NCBI GenBank assembly: GCA_033182465.1 | Contig: CP137327.1 | Span: 1,054,001-1,118,000 of the forward strand | Direction of reading: 5' to 3' | Length of the DNA: 64,000 nucleotides | DNA from: Sanghuangporus weigelae | Lineage: Eukaryota > Basidiomycota > Agaricomycetes > Hymenochaetales > Hymenochaetaceae | Shown here: positions 23,785-36,647 of the stretch, piece by piece | Numbering within the stretch: position 1 is the first letter of the stretch | Layout: the number at the start of each line of letters is the position of its first letter | Program-made: the position numbers and the translations under genes | The notes under the pieces: generated by a model | What the model was told of the DNA's origin: nothing | The model's input: the letters and a program-made list of their open reading frames with translations, nothing else | Databases searched by the model: none

Positions 23785-24227
23785 GGGTGTTCGTTTTCGT
23801 CGCCGTCGTTGTCGTACGCGGTGAACAGTGAAAGTGCGCGCTGTCGAATAATCCTTTACCGGTTTGGCCCGGGTTGTTATTACGTAACGCATTCTTACCT
23901 AAAGTTGCGCGACCAGTAGTAATAGAGGATATTTTACTCATTCTCATTCTTCTTTCATTTTGCATGCTTTTTAGGCGATTCCTTCTCAACAACATGCTGT
24001 TGTTATTTTCCTTAGGAGAAGGGTAATGTTTGAATTTTCAATTATAATTGGATGGATTGGGAGTGAGACAACGTCTAGGTCCGAGATAGTATGCCAGCCT
24101 CTGGTCCGAGTCGATACTCAAAGGAATACTCGACTCCTCATTTTGATACCTGTCCTGTCGTCTGCGTCTGAATCTTGCTTTCATATAAGCAAACTTGCTT
24201 CCTGTATACCTTCTATCTTAGCGCCTG
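23785..24227. promoter_or_regulatory. Divergent promoter region QCR2 / membrane-protein gene
   Basis: The 5' ends of the minus-strand QCR2 and the plus-strand membrane-protein gene face each other here. The region must carry the QCR2 promoter. Part of it (from about 24026, or 24121) probably also codes for the first exon of the right-hand gene, because a frame reading TRLLILIPVLSSASESC, which resembles a signal-peptide core, runs through it to about 24310. Confidence 0.4.
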
Positions 24228-26186
24228 GTGCGCTTAATCCGACTACTTATGCGACCTCGGCGGCGCCGATCGCATTCGAGGCGCCAGATCGGAGTGATTT
24301 TCAACCCAGGTGGGGGAGTACTGCTTGACTCCGGAGGTCAGAGAGGTGTCGCAGGCGACAATCCAGATCAAAAGCAGCAAGCGTTCAACACTGTCCCAGA
24401 GGAGCAAGTCTCCTCGACCGGACATGCTCAGCCTGGACATCATGCTATACCAAGCAGTAGCTCTCAGCCTTTTTCATCCTTGACAATATCATCATCAGTG
24501 GTGTCACAGCAAGCATCGTATACGAACCTCTCGCAGGATAGGAGCACAGCTCCCTTGGCCAGTTCTTCGTTTCGGTCAAATGCTTCGACGGCAAAGCCTA
24601 GCAGCTCTTCCGTGTCAAGAACAGGGACAGTAACTTCGACGATGGATGCGAGTCAGTTCTCAGCCTCTGCTTCGTCAGCTCCCACAGTTGCAACCGCTTC
24701 GCATTCGGTAGAGTTCTATATCGGTATAGGATTTATCGCAGTCGTCTCGATGGCCTGTATATTTTCTTTAGCTGCTTGGTTATTGCGATCACGACGTAAA
24801 GGTTTCGCGTGTTGCTTCAACAGCAAACATGATGAAGACGTCGAGAATCAAGATCTTGGGCTCGGGCTTGGCCTATATCTGGATACGCCTGGAAAAGGCT
24901 TCGACCAGAAGGTCCATTCGACGCCCTTTCCTGAGACGGCGTACACCAACTCGCAAGGCAATCATCCCTTCCTTCCTGCATTGCATGCAGCCAGTAGCTC
25001 TCCTCACGGTTACCCGACGACCCTGATTCGCCGCCCTGTGGCTCTTCATTCCAGCACCGATAGTTCCATCCAAGCGCCTGATCGACTATTAGGACCCCTG
25101 CGGGTCAGAAACTACGTATCAGGAGATCTCCCTAGTTCTGGTGACGAAGCTCCCCCTTCACCGAGGCCTATACGCGAGTTTGGGGACCTACGGGAGCCTC
25201 AGCCAGGTGGAACGCAACGCTACTTGGGAGTGGAGGGGCAGGGATTGTACATGCCCTGGGCACCGCTGAATGTCAAGTCGTCACCCGTGCGAAACCAGCA
25301 GAACATTGCTCAGTCACCTCTAAGGAAGACCGAAGCAATACAGGCCGGTGACGAGGAGCAAAATTATACCCTTCCTACTCCACCTTTCGGTTTTACGCGA
25401 ACGCGAAAAGATTGTGAAGAAGCAAGCCCCAGCAGATGGGGAGACACGCTACGCTCGAGCATCTGTGCTGCGCTTTCTGGAAGCCGCGAAGGTGATTCGA
25501 AGACCGACCAGGACAGGTCATCGGCGCTTCCTGGAAGCTATGCTCGCTCGGATCGTTGGCGTACCGTGCTTTCTTCTCAGAAGGCTCCGGTTGCCGATTT
25601 GGTGACATTAGAGGACATGACACCCACGGGTCATCAAGCCAGAGCGACCAACTACCCTCTTTCTGGATTTGGACACGGTGTGGCTACCTTTGATTCTATT
25701 GGTCTGCGTCTGAGAATGGAAGAACGAGTAGATAGTAGCGCTGCTTCGATGGCTTCCAGCGCCGCGTTTACCGTGTCGAAAAAGCACGAAAGAGGTAGTA
25801 AGCGAAGTTCAGGATATGTGAAGCGGAGGACGATGTCACGAGAAAACAGTGTTTACTCACCGCATCCCCACGCAGGTAGGCGGTCTGCGAAGCGTAGGCC
25901 GAAATGCGCGAAGCGGGCCAGCGTGGCGACCCAAATGTCCATGGGCACTACGGACCGGCCGGAATTCTTGCGGCAGCCAACCACTGACACAGTCACATCC
26001 TTCAGTTCCGAAGCGTCCGGGCCATCGAGGGCCTTGACTACAGAAGAGCTGCGTGCAAAGCGCACGATGATGCTTCGTGCCAGGAGGAAACGTGGGATGG
26101 GGATGAGCAGCGGCACAGCGAAGCGCCCATCCGGAAGGATTACGCATACCAGAGAGTCGCCGTGCGCGGAACCATCAGAAGCCTAA
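24228..26186 (+). CDS. Single-pass membrane protein with Ser/Thr-rich ectodomain
   Basis: A long open frame of about 650 codons. Its N-terminal 160 residues are Ser/Thr/Ala-rich and probably O-glycosylated outside the cell. A single membrane segment follows (FYIGIGFIAVVSMACIFSLA, about 24710-24780), then a basic stop-transfer RSRRK and a long, Pro/Ser-rich cytoplasmic tail with GPLRVRNYVSGDLPSSGDEA and a Lys/Arg-rich end. This is the usual layout of an agaricomycete family of Ser-rich membrane proteins resembling cell-wall stress sensors; the function is not known. The true start is uncertain: the ATG at 24228 lies in a basic, non-signal context, and an upstream frame (24026-24328) provides a likely signal peptide, but I could not find a splice pair that joins the two cleanly. 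Confidence 0.65.
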   Translation: MRLIRLLMRPRRRRSHSRRQIGVIFNPGGGVLLDSGGQRGVAGDNPDQKQQAFNTVPEEQVSSTGHAQPGHHAIPSSSSQPFSSLTISSSVVSQQASYTNLSQDRSTAPLASSSFRSNASTAKPSSSSVSRTGTVTSTMDASQFSASASSAPTVATASHSVEFYIGIGFIAVVSMACIFSLAAWLLRSRRKGFACCFNSKHDEDVENQDLGLGLGLYLDTPGKGFDQKVHSTPFPETAYTNSQGNHPFLPALHAASSSPHGYPTTLIRRPVALHSSTDSSIQAPDRLLGPLRVRNYVSGDLPSSGDEAPPSPRPIREFGDLREPQPGGTQRYLGVEGQGLYMPWAPLNVKSSPVRNQQNIAQSPLRKTEAIQAGDEEQNYTLPTPPFGFTRTRKDCEEASPSRWGDTLRSSICAALSGSREGDSKTDQDRSSALPGSYARSDRWRTVLSSQKAPVADLVTLEDMTPTGHQARATNYPLSGFGHGVATFDSIGLRLRMEERVDSSAASMASSAAFTVSKKHERGSKRSSGYVKRRTMSRENSVYSPHPHAGRRSAKRRPKCAKRASVATQMSMGTTDRPEFLRQPTTDTVTSFSSEASGPSRALTTEELRAKRTMMLRARRKRGMGMSSGTAKRPSGRITHTRESPCAEPSEA

Positions 26187-28483
26187 AGTGACTTGAAACG
26201 ACGCAATACGAACATATACCCGCAACTGTCCCCGAGTTTGATTTCTGTAACATCGCTGGGTAACCATAAGACATCATCTTCAAAGTGCCTTGCGAGCTGA
26301 GCGTGTCGACGGAGTCACTTCCTATATTGCACGTAGCGCCGCTCATCCCGTCTCTCTCCACGACTCGGACGCCGGGACATTTTAGTTCACTGTCAGTATC
26401 TATCAGCTGTTACATACTTATGAGCTTCTTCACATTTTGATATGAATGGCACGGCTTTTGTGCCATGCTCTCGACAGAAGTCATCTGAAATGATAGTATA
26501 CGTTCAATGAGATCTCCTAGCTGCTCGAATTTGGTTCGTTTCATATCGAAAATGTATCAAAAGCATATTATTGAAAGGGGAAGGTGACGTTAGAACATGC
26601 AAAAGAGAGTATCTCCATTCAGAACGAAGGCCCAGGACCTGAATTGATTCCCTCTCGTTTCTAAATTTCTAAGATCCCATCTACAATAACTCATGGATGA
26701 AGAAACATCAGTGAAGAGGACGACGTGGCCCTGGAATTTAACCTGTTCAGGCTATTACTGAACTGCGACCTTGCGGTTCTGGGCATCATCGTAAGGACAA
26801 AGTCTACAGAGCCCGAGAAGAAAATTTAAGAATCAAGACGACGGCTGATGGCAGATGAAGACCGGAGACTTTCCTAGCTTAAACGGCAGCAGAACGCGAG
26901 AATCGCAAAAATGCATATCGTAAGCCTAGAGGACCTTTCATTCAACTCTAAGAATAGTGATCTAACATAAGACATCAGCGCCTATAACGCATTGTGGGGC
27001 TTCAACAGATAGGCGTCCCGCGAACGTTATCATGAGAGACCCTTCTGCCCTGCCAAAAGGCACGATTCGATGTGGCGTATGACGCCTGCGTGGATTGGAC
27101 AATAGAAGAGGTGAAGAAGTCTGGACCAAATTTCGCCCAGCGCAGTGCCTAGAGAAGTCAAAGCAAAGGGTCAGAATTATCGCCGATATTTTATAATCCT
27201 GAAGCCCAATTCCGGAGTTCTCGTACGCCATAGACGGCTTGATCAGTCTCAAAATCTGCCCAAGGCGGTGTATTTTCATGAGTTTCGGAGGAAATATTTG
27301 CAATCCAGTTCTCAAGTTGTCAGATCTGAAAGGCCTGACGATCATGTTCGTTGATAGATGCTGGCACGTGAAGGGAAGGCGGATCATCTAGAAGCCCCGA
27401 TACTTTACAATGTTTTAGTCGCACCGACTAGACATTGCGGTCGAGAGCAGGCAGGTGCCACAGCGTCTCCTCAGGTACCAAGAAGAATTCTAGGGGTGTT
27501 TAGGCGTGGTCAGCGTACACCCAGTCAGAAAAGAAACAATGAACGCAGGGAAGATATGAGCTGCATCAAAGGCAAAGCGGCAGTCCTAAAACCATATTGT
27601 CCTAGTCTGGAACAATTGCCATTTGATACATTCCGATCACGGGAGGCTAATTATCGCAGTTAAGTGGAATAGGAAGATGACTGCAGCCGTACTGGGCCGG
27701 AAAGTTGTGTGTCACGTCCCATCGCAGGGACACCCTGTTAAAACATAATGATCAAAGCTTCCTGATGAGTTTTCCAGCAACAGGTCTACAAAGAGTAGTG
27801 TAAGAGTCATGTTTTTCATTGCAGTAGAAGCGTACTAGAAGAACTAGCGGGAATGGCACCAAACTAGATTAATTTCTGCGTAGCATCACCTCCGAACACA
27901 TGTGTCACTTTCCGAATGCGCCGAAAGACCGCTCAAGGACTCTTCTGTATTTTCTGTCAGGTCTTGCGAGAAAGGAACGCGATGTTTTTATGTAACGACG
28001 CGCCGAACGGACTGTAGTTCAGGCCAACCAAGCGTGAAATTCTTGCTTCCAATCGTTCCTCTTTGCATGCCCAGAAGTTTCGGCTGTACAACACGAGTGC
28101 ATGTATCAGCCTTGCTGCCTCGTGCCAAACGGTTGTCTACGGCTTCATCACAGATGAAACACCAGTGACCTTTTCTGAAATTCTCTGTATTCATCAGCGA
28201 ATCCAACAGACAGCAGACACATGTCGAGCGGTGGGAGAGATGTCTGTGACGATCTCTATGATCAGGATGATCGCTATAGATCTGTACATAATCAGAATTA
28301 CTTGGAATGCTGTTCAAGTGCCGTGAGTCATCGCCAAAGGGCGGCATTCGACAAGATTGTCATCGCGTTGCCTGCTTTAGCCTTGATTAACAGAACAGGG
28401 ACCATGGGGGCTATGGCACCATTGGAAGTCGAAAGGTTCAAAAGGTTCAATGTGCGGACAGTTTTGAGCCAGATAGCATCGAC
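26187..28483. other. Long intergenic stretch, no supported gene
   Basis: About 2.3 kb without a gene I can support. The longest frames (minus 26962-27387, plus 27358-27663, minus 27988-28347) show no domain or splice structure. The minus-strand frame at 27100-27330 contains LRLIKPSMAYENSGIGLQDY, which looks more protein-like than chance, so a decayed gene or lineage-specific exon is possible. No terminal repeats or target duplications were found. Confidence 0.35.
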
Positions 28484-30427
28484 ATGAATCTGCTCTCTCT
28501 TCCTCCCGAGCTTATCGTGACAATTGTCGCTCTTCTCGACATCCACGATATTCTCTCGTTCTATCGTGTCTGCCGCCTCGCAAAGGGTATCGTCGCCAAC
28601 TCCGCCATTCTGCAATATATCATTGCTCTCCTCGCAACAGGCATGACCGATGTAGGTAGACTCAGCGTTCTCACTACTCGTGATCGTCTTTCGTATCTGT
28701 CTCGGCGCGAAGACCTATGGAATACTCTCAACCTGAGATCAGAGCGACGCGTAACGATCCCAGTTCACCACCGTCATTCTCACATACACGATTTGGCAGC
28801 AGGTATCTACATCTTTGGGGAGCTCAGTGTCGTTCCGGACAGTATTCGGGTAAACAGCCTACGTTTTGTCCACTTGCCGACATGCACGCACGATATAGAG
28901 GAGTTCAGAACAATCGCTTTGCAGCGAGCGAGCGTCTGGAAATATTTCCCGCTGGGCATCGAAGCACTTTACATCGGAGTTTCCCTCGAGCATAACGATC
29001 TGTTAGCAGTCCTGACGTCGGTTCCCCTGCCGTAAGCACTTGACCTGGTATATTCACGAAATTTGACTTACCTGTTCGAACTCATCGGATGAATAGAAAC
29101 GTGGAAGACACCCATGTCTTTCAGTTACATCTGAAGAACTTTACGACTGGAGCGTACCATACACTCGCCCAGCAACCAACGATACAGTTCCACGAACATC
29201 AGACTGAAGGGAACCAGTGCATTGCATCCATCGATATTGCAGGTCCATATCTTCTAGTGCTCTTGACTTGGCTGCGAGCTCCTAACAAGGACGACGAGCT
29301 ATTCGTCTATAATTGGATGACGGCATCCCTTATCATAGTAAGTTGCAGATCAATGATCAACGTCGCATGAACGTTCAATCTAGAAACTGGGTTTGTTCCC
29401 TTTTTTCTATCCATTAGCACATTTCTTCAGGAGGCTTTACGTACCGTGGAGCAACCTTCCTTTCCATCGACACCTTCATTTTAACGAACATGCGCGAAAA
29501 TGTGATCGAGTTCTTGCGGTTGAATAGCGATGAAGAAGAGGTCAGATGTAGATGGATCGCCAAGCTTGCATTGCCAACATTGCGGCGCGGAAGTTCCCTC
29601 ATTAGCATGAACTGTCGCACAGACGCAGTGCGGAGCCAGGCTCCTGGACCAACTCTTCCGGAGCAAGGTAGCCACTCGACTTCGGTAGGCACATCGAAGC
29701 ATAACATCCCACCTGTACGCTGCGTGGACGACAAGTCCATCATTCAGTTCAGAATGTACCTTCAAGGGACTGGGGGAACACCAACCGTCGGCCACGTGTC
29801 ACTCTTCGCATTTACCGCTCATCGCGGAGAGCTACTGCGAACCGCTGAGAAAGACCGAGATGGATCAGGATCAACGTCTCCAAATGAGCTTGTTGCAAAA
29901 CCATGGGACTCATGGGGACCGAGCTTGACACGCTGGAGCGGAAGTGATGAAACGGACACGGCATGGATGGCTGGCGTGGCTGGACAAAGGCAGATATACA
30001 TCACAGGTGACAGGCCTCGTCGCATTCACGTCAGAGATTACAACGCAGCTACCGTCAGAAAAGAGCTTCTGCGAGCTGGGACCGATAGTCACCAGAGTCG
30101 AGTCACGGTAATCTCGGAAGAAACTGTCGCTGCTCACCAGGGCTGTTTTGAAGATGATGTACGTTCTTCATTACCCTTTGTCGAGGTAGTCTCGGAGAGA
30201 ACGTACGAGTACGACGGAGTATTGATGGATGAGCATCACGTCGTAGGACTAATGGTAATGCAATCGTCCTTGTTGCTAGATGAACAACAGCTGATATCTC
30301 CCTCTATATAATATCGCAGGAGGATGAGGAAGACGGGTCTATCCGCCAGCTTGAAGTATTTATAATGGCTCCGGATGCACCCCTCACATGCAATTGCACC
30401 AGCACGACCGGTTCAGGGAGTAGCTAA
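28484..30427 (+). CDS. F-box-like protein
   Basis: The protein starts MNLLSLPPELIVTIVALLDI, followed by HDILSFYRVCRLAKGIVANS, the standard short F-box that binds Skp1 in SCF ubiquitin ligases. Exon 1 ends at about 29031 before a GTAAGC donor. The following exons carry DIAGPYLLVLLTWLRAPNKD, then GGFTYRGATFLSIDTFILTN and a 250-codon stretch from MRENVIEFLRL. The last exon, after an intron at about 30252-30319, gives EDEEDGSIRQLEVFIMAPDA and ends at TAA 30425-30427. The C-terminal part is the beta-rich module found in the large, rapidly evolving mushroom F-box families; the target protein is unknown. Splicing near 29031-29440 is by inspection only. Confidence 0.68.
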
Positions 30428-32508
30428 TCGCCAGAGAATAGGAAATGGGGTGTGGTGCAGGACGAAAGCCGAAGCTCTTTACGCGCGAAGTAGTGCAGGG
30501 CGTCGGACCGGATGGACGACGTCACTTGAAACGGACTCTATGAAATGGACAATATACTGTACAGAGCGTGTGCTCGTCGCCAAATAATGATCCGAATTGT
30601 TTGCCACAAAGCTAAACGCCGTTTCCGCGGGAGAGAAAGTCTCTGTATACCACGGGACCATTCGTAGTCTTTTCTCGCGCAACATTGACCATGGGTATGC
30701 AGACCCGAAGTTAAGCTTGTGCGGCCATCTGTCAGGTCTCAGGCTTTCGTATACTCACTTGAAGAGACAAATTGCTTGCGAAAAACCATTCTAGAACGGT
30801 ACTAGTCAGCTCCTTGCAGTGCAATATGAGGTAAGAGAAGTTATATGAGCGAGAATTCGAGTGAATTAGTGGCAATGTCGCATTACTGATCATAGGTATG
30901 AGGCAAGTAAACATGCTGTGATGAACACACAGGTTGCTGTACAAGTTGAACTTTACAGAGCACGCATTAAGGTTTCCCAAGAATTGAAACTCCGATCACT
31001 AGCTCTCTGTTCGTCGAAGTGAGATCGTATGAACGACAGATGCACATTAATCTCATAAAACAGCCACGCTAAAGGAGAGGAGGCAATTACAAAAGAACGT
31101 TGTCATATGTGATAGCTCCGTAATTCATTAATATCCAGCTGTAGTGCATGGATCGATAACGACAGGAGTAGATAGGCAGTACAGTACATAGGCAAGGTCA
31201 ATGAAGTCCATATTCAGGACATCATTCGGAAATCTTGCGCGGTGTTCCGACTTCGGAGGATAGAGTTGAAAGAGACGTTGCAATCTCAGCTGCAGGTACC
31301 AAAGTACCAGCCGGATTAGGGCACGACGAGCACATATCCACCCTAGTAAAACCGTACTTAAACGCTTCACCCATAGCGCCTCTACTCCTCCGTATCTCCG
31401 GCTTGCACACGCGTTGGAGTTGACCGACGATCGCTCCAAATTTTGAACATAACAGTAGTTAAAGACCGGCGACAATATACCGCCTGCGGAGCTTACTTGC
31501 AGTTGAATAATTCACGTCTAGCTATTGCTCTGCATGGAGTGATCGTCTTCATCACCGACAAAGCTATATTACCTGCTAAAGTTCGTAGAAGGGATGTCCT
31601 ACTAGACTTGAACTGGAAGCTTAGGAATCACCAGATAATTCTTTGGCCACGAACTCTGCTCGGCAGACTCAGAGCGGACCATACGGGCAAAGTGCTTTTA
31701 TTCCTCGATTTGTATCGCGACGATCGGTTTTAATTTAGCGCACTCAATTATGCTCCAGCTCTTTTTAAGAAATATGGTCGGCTCCAATCGCTAAGACGGA
31801 AACCATTCGGTGTTGACAGTGCGAACAGCTCACTGATCCTGAGCAACAGGATGAGATCAATCTTAATACTTATTCCTGAACATCAATCTATTGGTAGCTG
31901 CGCTTTCAGTCATCCCCTTGAGTAGCCTTCGAGAGTTATCGTTCGTTCATCGATAAGGATCGGTGTTTGACATTGCTTCGTGTAGGGAAATGATAGTAAG
32001 GATGGGAAGGAGCTAAAGTCTTATCATAGTTAATGACTCTCTGATGAGCGGACACGGACTACCATTGGATCTGCCATGTATCCGACAGCGATCGACTCCG
32101 ATCCGGAACGTGGAAGCAGAGTTTATTGCGACTAGTAAGATTCAATACCAGCTAGAAGGGTACAAAACAGACGCACGCCTCTGGACCGAACACGCTGGTT
32201 TCTTGTCTGTGGCTACGAAAACAAAAATTGATTGAAGTAGTCAGTCAGACAAGAACAAGCCTCCTTTGCTTGGACGCCTCGATAAGCGGCATTCATTCAT
32301 TTGAATGTGCGAATCGGAGGCTTGTTACCTCGGATTTGTCAAGATAGTAGTTAGATGTTGAACTCCAGTTGGTTGGCTGACACGCCACATCTGTCATCAA
32401 TCTTGTCTCAGCTCTTCTCCAATCGGAATGTGAACGTGACACATAAACCCCGTCATCAAGCCGGACAGTGTAGAAAAGAAACCTTCCCTCCAACAAACAA
32501 CCTTCTTC
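30428..32508. other. Intergenic stretch without a supported gene
   Basis: About 2.1 kb between the F-box-like and CsbD-like genes. Plus-strand frames at 30597-30794, 31443-31733 and 32044-32235, and a minus-strand frame at 31128-31475, have no recognised domains and do not splice together convincingly. I see no repeats with target duplications. Confidence 0.35.
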
Positions 32509-32978
32509 ATGTCGACAGCGGATACATTTCCCCAGAATTATTTCTCTACGGAGGTCCAAGCACCGAGTGATGAGGTAGCACTAGAGCCACACAGGTCTCC
32601 GGATTCCCACGATACAGGCCAAACTGCTCGCAGCGAAAAGAAGGGCCAAGATCCGAGCCTCGATCCGCCTTCCGCTCAGACTCAAGGTTAGAGCTAGCAA
32701 ATCTCGAAAGAAAAACATCTCACCGTCCACATTTCGCAGGACAAGTTGCTTTTGATAAACGCGAAGAACAAGGGCAACCTTCAGCAAAGCCGAGCTTCCT
32801 AGACAAAATCATTGGCCGGATTGAAAAGGTATATCATATTCAGTCCTTCATATCATCTCTGACCTCACAAGTTGTGAAGACCATAGGAACGAAATGGAAT
32901 AATCCATACTACATCGAGAAAGGCAAGCTCCGTCGTGCTGGAGTTCTTGCAGCCCGTCGAGCGCAGAACTGTTCCTAG
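32509..32978 (+). CDS. Small CsbD-like stress protein
   Basis: Three exons (32509-32686, 32740-32828, 32880-32978) give a 121-residue hydrophilic protein. The N-terminal 60 residues are acidic and disordered (MSTADTFPQNYFSTEVQAPS). The C-terminal part FLDKIIGRIEK joined to TIGTKWNNPYYIEKGKLRRA aligns by eye with the CsbD-like domain of fungal proteins, typically DKVVGKxxKVxGKxTxxxELxEKGELRExGGKAA. CsbD proteins are small, often stress-induced, with no known activity. The second intron must use the AG at 32878-32879; the earlier AG at 32869-32871 would introduce an immediate stop. Several normally conserved Gly and Glu residues are replaced here, so the domain is divergent. Confidence 0.62.
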
Positions 32979-33311
32979 TCTTTGGGGACCATATTCTATA
33001 TCCAGTTGCACCTGTAATATCGTGAATCTGTTGATATCAGTATCAGTACCAGTTTGTAGGAAACATTGATGCGATCTGAAAGAGACCATGACTTTGAAAA
33101 GACAGCTATGTGTGAAGACAGCAAACATATATAGTGTGACACTGACACTGTAACTGTGACGACAATGTCACGACAAGCATCACGCGTGAAAAGTAGAAGG
33201 GCCCGAGTACAACTTGCACTCATTTCTAAACGTCCAGTCCAATACTTGTCCGCGAAAGGCGTGTGTATAGCAAGAAATTCTGGAAAATAGAATTGCTAAG
33301 ACACGCTCGGG

Positions 33312-36047
33312 ATGAGCTTTGCTACGCGGTCGGCTCCAAGGAAAGGTTAGCATATTCTGGATTCGGGCTCGGCCAATATTCAGCCTGAGGTTTCGGTTGT
33401 AGGGGAGAACTACGAGCTGAGAGCCGATCTGAACAGCGAATATCGCGATAAACGCAAGGATGCTATTAAGCGTGTAATCGCAAATATGACCGTCGGAAAG
33501 GGTGCGTGTTCAAATCTGATCATGAAACTTCGTGTTGACCCTTAATTCATACTCCAGACGTTAGTGGCCTCTTTCCAGACGTGTTGAAGAATATGCAAAC
33601 GGAAGACCTCGAACAGAAGAAGTTGGTGTATCTCTATCTCATGAACTATGCCAAAACGCAGCCGGAGCTAGTCATCCTCGCGGTCAACACGTTTGTTAAG
33701 GACACTGATGATTCGAATCCACTTGTGCGCGCACTCGCGATCCGCACGATGGGCTGTCTCCGAGCGGAAAAGATCATCGACTACCTGTGCGACCCGCTTC
33801 AGAAGTGTTTACGGGACGAAAATCCATACGTGCGCAAGACAGCGGCATTATGTGTTGCAAAGCTGTACGATTTGAAGCCAGAATTAGTTATGGATAATGG
33901 CTTCCTCGAGCAGCTGCAAGACATGGTGTCCGATAGCGTTCCAATGGTATGCTCTTGTACTGCTTGTTTAAGGGAAAGTAAATCGAGATAACACCTCGGA
34001 ATCCAAAACAGGTGGTTGCTAATGCCGTAACAGCATTAACAGATATTCATATGGCAGCCTCATCACTTCCGCCTTCGCCGGAAACAGAGAGGGCGCTTTT
34101 CACGATAACTCCCAATACATTACAGAAACTCCTCATCGCCCTTAATGAATGCTCAGAGTGGGGGCGCGTCGCAATTTTGTCCGCCTTGGCTCGATACAAG
34201 GCACAAGATGACCAGGAGAGCGAACATATTTGTGAGCGAGTGGTTCCGCAATTTCAACACGTGAACGGTAGCGTCGTCCTCGCCGCAGTTAAGGTGTGTC
34301 AATATTCATTGCCGTATGAGATAGCATTCCTTGGTATCGACGTATGTGCACGATCAGGTTATTATGATACACATGCGACACGTAAGACGAGATGACCTTA
34401 CTAGGCAATTCGTTCGCAAAATGGCACCTCCACTTGTAACTCTTCTTTCTTCTCCACCTGAAGTGCAATGGGTCGCGCTTCGGAACATCAACCTTCTATT
34501 ACAGAAACGATCAGACATCCTCTCGAATGAAATGCGAGTATTTTTCTGCAAGTACAATGACCCTTTGTACGTGAAGGTGGAGAAGCTTGATATCATGGTA
34601 CGATTGGCTGGCGAAAGCAACGTCGACGCTCTGCTCAGTGAACTCAAAGAGTGAAGTGTCTTACTTCCCTTCTTGGATTTTCTGACTGAACGTGGAACAG
34701 ATATGCGTCCGAGGTAGACGTTGACTTCGTGAGGAAGAGCATACGTGCGATTGGCCAGACCGCCATTAAGATCGAATCGGCAGCTGAACGTTGTGTAAAT
34801 GTGCTCCTTGAATTGATCTCAACGCGGGTAAGCTACGTTGTACAGGAGGCTGTCGTTGTAATGAAGGTCCGTCTGTTCGGTGTACCATTTACCAGCATTT
34901 CTCAAGTCGAATGTACAATAGGACATCTTCCGTAAATATCCGTTGACGTACGAAGGAGTCATTCCCACATTATGTGCCAACCTGGACGAGCTCGACGAAC
35001 CTGAAGCGAAGGCTTCGCTCATTTGGATCATCGGCGAGTATGCCAGCAAAATAGATAATGCAGATGAACTACTTGCCATTTTCGTCGATTCTTTCACGGA
35101 GGAAGCATACCCTGTATGTGCTGGACAGTATCTAATGCCAGCAACTCCAGACTGACTTTTACCTTGCTCCAGGTGCAATTGCAAGCTCTTACAGCCGTTG
35201 TGAAACTTTACATGAAGAAACCTGATAGTGCCCAGGCACTAGTACAACGAGTGCTTGATACGGCAACGAAGGATTGTGAATCGCCGGATGTCCGCGATAG
35301 GGCTTATATTTATTGGAGACTGTTATCAACTGATCCCGCAGCAGCAAAAGTAGGTTCATCATAGATTATAAGTGACGTCTCAATGCTGACCGTATGATAC
35401 CAGTCTGTAATTTTAGCGCATAGACCACCGATCTCCTTACAACGAGCAACCGTGTCTCCCGCTTTACTGGAAGAACTAATGAGCGAGATATCGACCCTTG
35501 CCAGCGTGTACCATAAACCTCCAGAAACCTTCATTGGTCAAGGAAAGTTCGGCGCTGAGGCAATGCAAAAACTGGCGGCAGAGTATGCCATTCTCGCGGA
35601 GTATGCTATTTTCCTGTTTACTTACTTCACTGTGAACTTTTCAGGAAGGGTCAAGACGAAATGATGACACGAAAAGCTCTCCAAACAGTCGCTGCGGGTC
35701 AGAAGGCCGAAAATTTGCTCGATTTCGACGATGTGTCCGGAGAGGACGGGCAGCCGTCAGGACTTGCTGCGACCACATTAACATCGACCCCTGCCGCTGC
35801 GAACCTTCTTTCAGGGACATCAAGCAATCCGTTAGACGACTTAGTGTCGATATTCAGCAATACCAATGTGGGTGGCGGAAGTGGAGGCATTATGACGAAC
35901 GGCTCGCATGTCGGGATACAGTCGCCTGTACAATCTTCGCCTGCACCTGCTTTCGGGTTCACCTCACCACCACCACCACCTCCTCCCGGTGTAACATCGC
36001 CTCCGCAGGATCAAAAGCCTCAAGATGATTTATTAGGACTGTTCTAG
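33312..36047 (+). CDS. Beta-adaptin of the AP-1/AP-2 clathrin adaptor
   Basis: Large subunit of a clathrin adaptor complex acting in vesicle budding at the trans-Golgi/endosome (AP-1) or plasma membrane (AP-2). The start [11 protein letters not shown] at 33312 is followed after an intron by [20 protein letters not shown]. The alpha-solenoid trunk is highly conserved: [133 protein letters not shown]. The last exons hold the hinge with a clathrin-box-like NLLDFDD and end in PQDDLLGLF. No folded C-terminal ear is present, as is usual for the shorter fungal beta subunits (about 700-730 residues). Choosing between AP-1 and AP-2 needs a tree. The gene looks intact, with about ten short introns. Confidence 0.92.
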
Positions 36048-36647
36048 ATTATTCAATTTATCTGGGCTTCTTTGGTGACTGCCATACCTGCGTTTGCGAA
36101 GGAAGCGAGGGCCGCTTTTCTTCCCAGATTTGTCAAGGAGTAAGAACGGACTGGACACAGAAAATATTTCGATCCTTCTTAAGCACGAACAGAGCAAGTG
36201 TCATCAATTTTACGAGACTTATCTCCTGCTTGGGGAATGCAAGTCCCTTGAAGAATGGAATTCGATTGGATGAAATGACCTACTTATGCCCGGCCGCATA
36301 TATTTCGGCCGCCTTCCACTTCGCTCCGGCTTTTCTATTCATTCAGAGTAGAATACCAGTAACTTAATTAATACGACTGGGATGAGAGTCTTATAGTAGC
36401 TACATCAATTTATCCCCTCACTCTCTCTATACGGCGGAAGCTGCTGAGTCAGCAGATGATTTGTATATTATTGGACAGTAGTATGTTCTCATCTCATGAC
36501 TTGGCGCCATATCCTTGGACAGTACATTCTCCTCTCATGACTTTGATGCGATGGAACAATACAGTCCAAGCTTTGATTGCAGCTTAAATAGACTGGGTAT
36601 CTTTAAACGCATCTTTTCCATGAGTCAAGTACTCTCATATCTCCGCC
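36048..36647. other. Intergenic, 3' UTR and promoter region
   Basis: About 600 bases between two plus-strand genes. Frames here (for example 36515-36724 in another frame) overlap the first exon of the next gene but are not supported. A small imperfect repeat occurs at about 36473-36545, where TGGACAGTA...TCTCATGACTT is present twice, about 50 bases apart. Confidence 0.4.

Noticed and set aside
24090-24227. ATG at 24091 as the start of the membrane-protein gene
   Set aside because: That frame meets a stop soon after, and no splice pair links it to the main frame. The frame from 24026 has a better signal-like segment, but its join is also unresolved.
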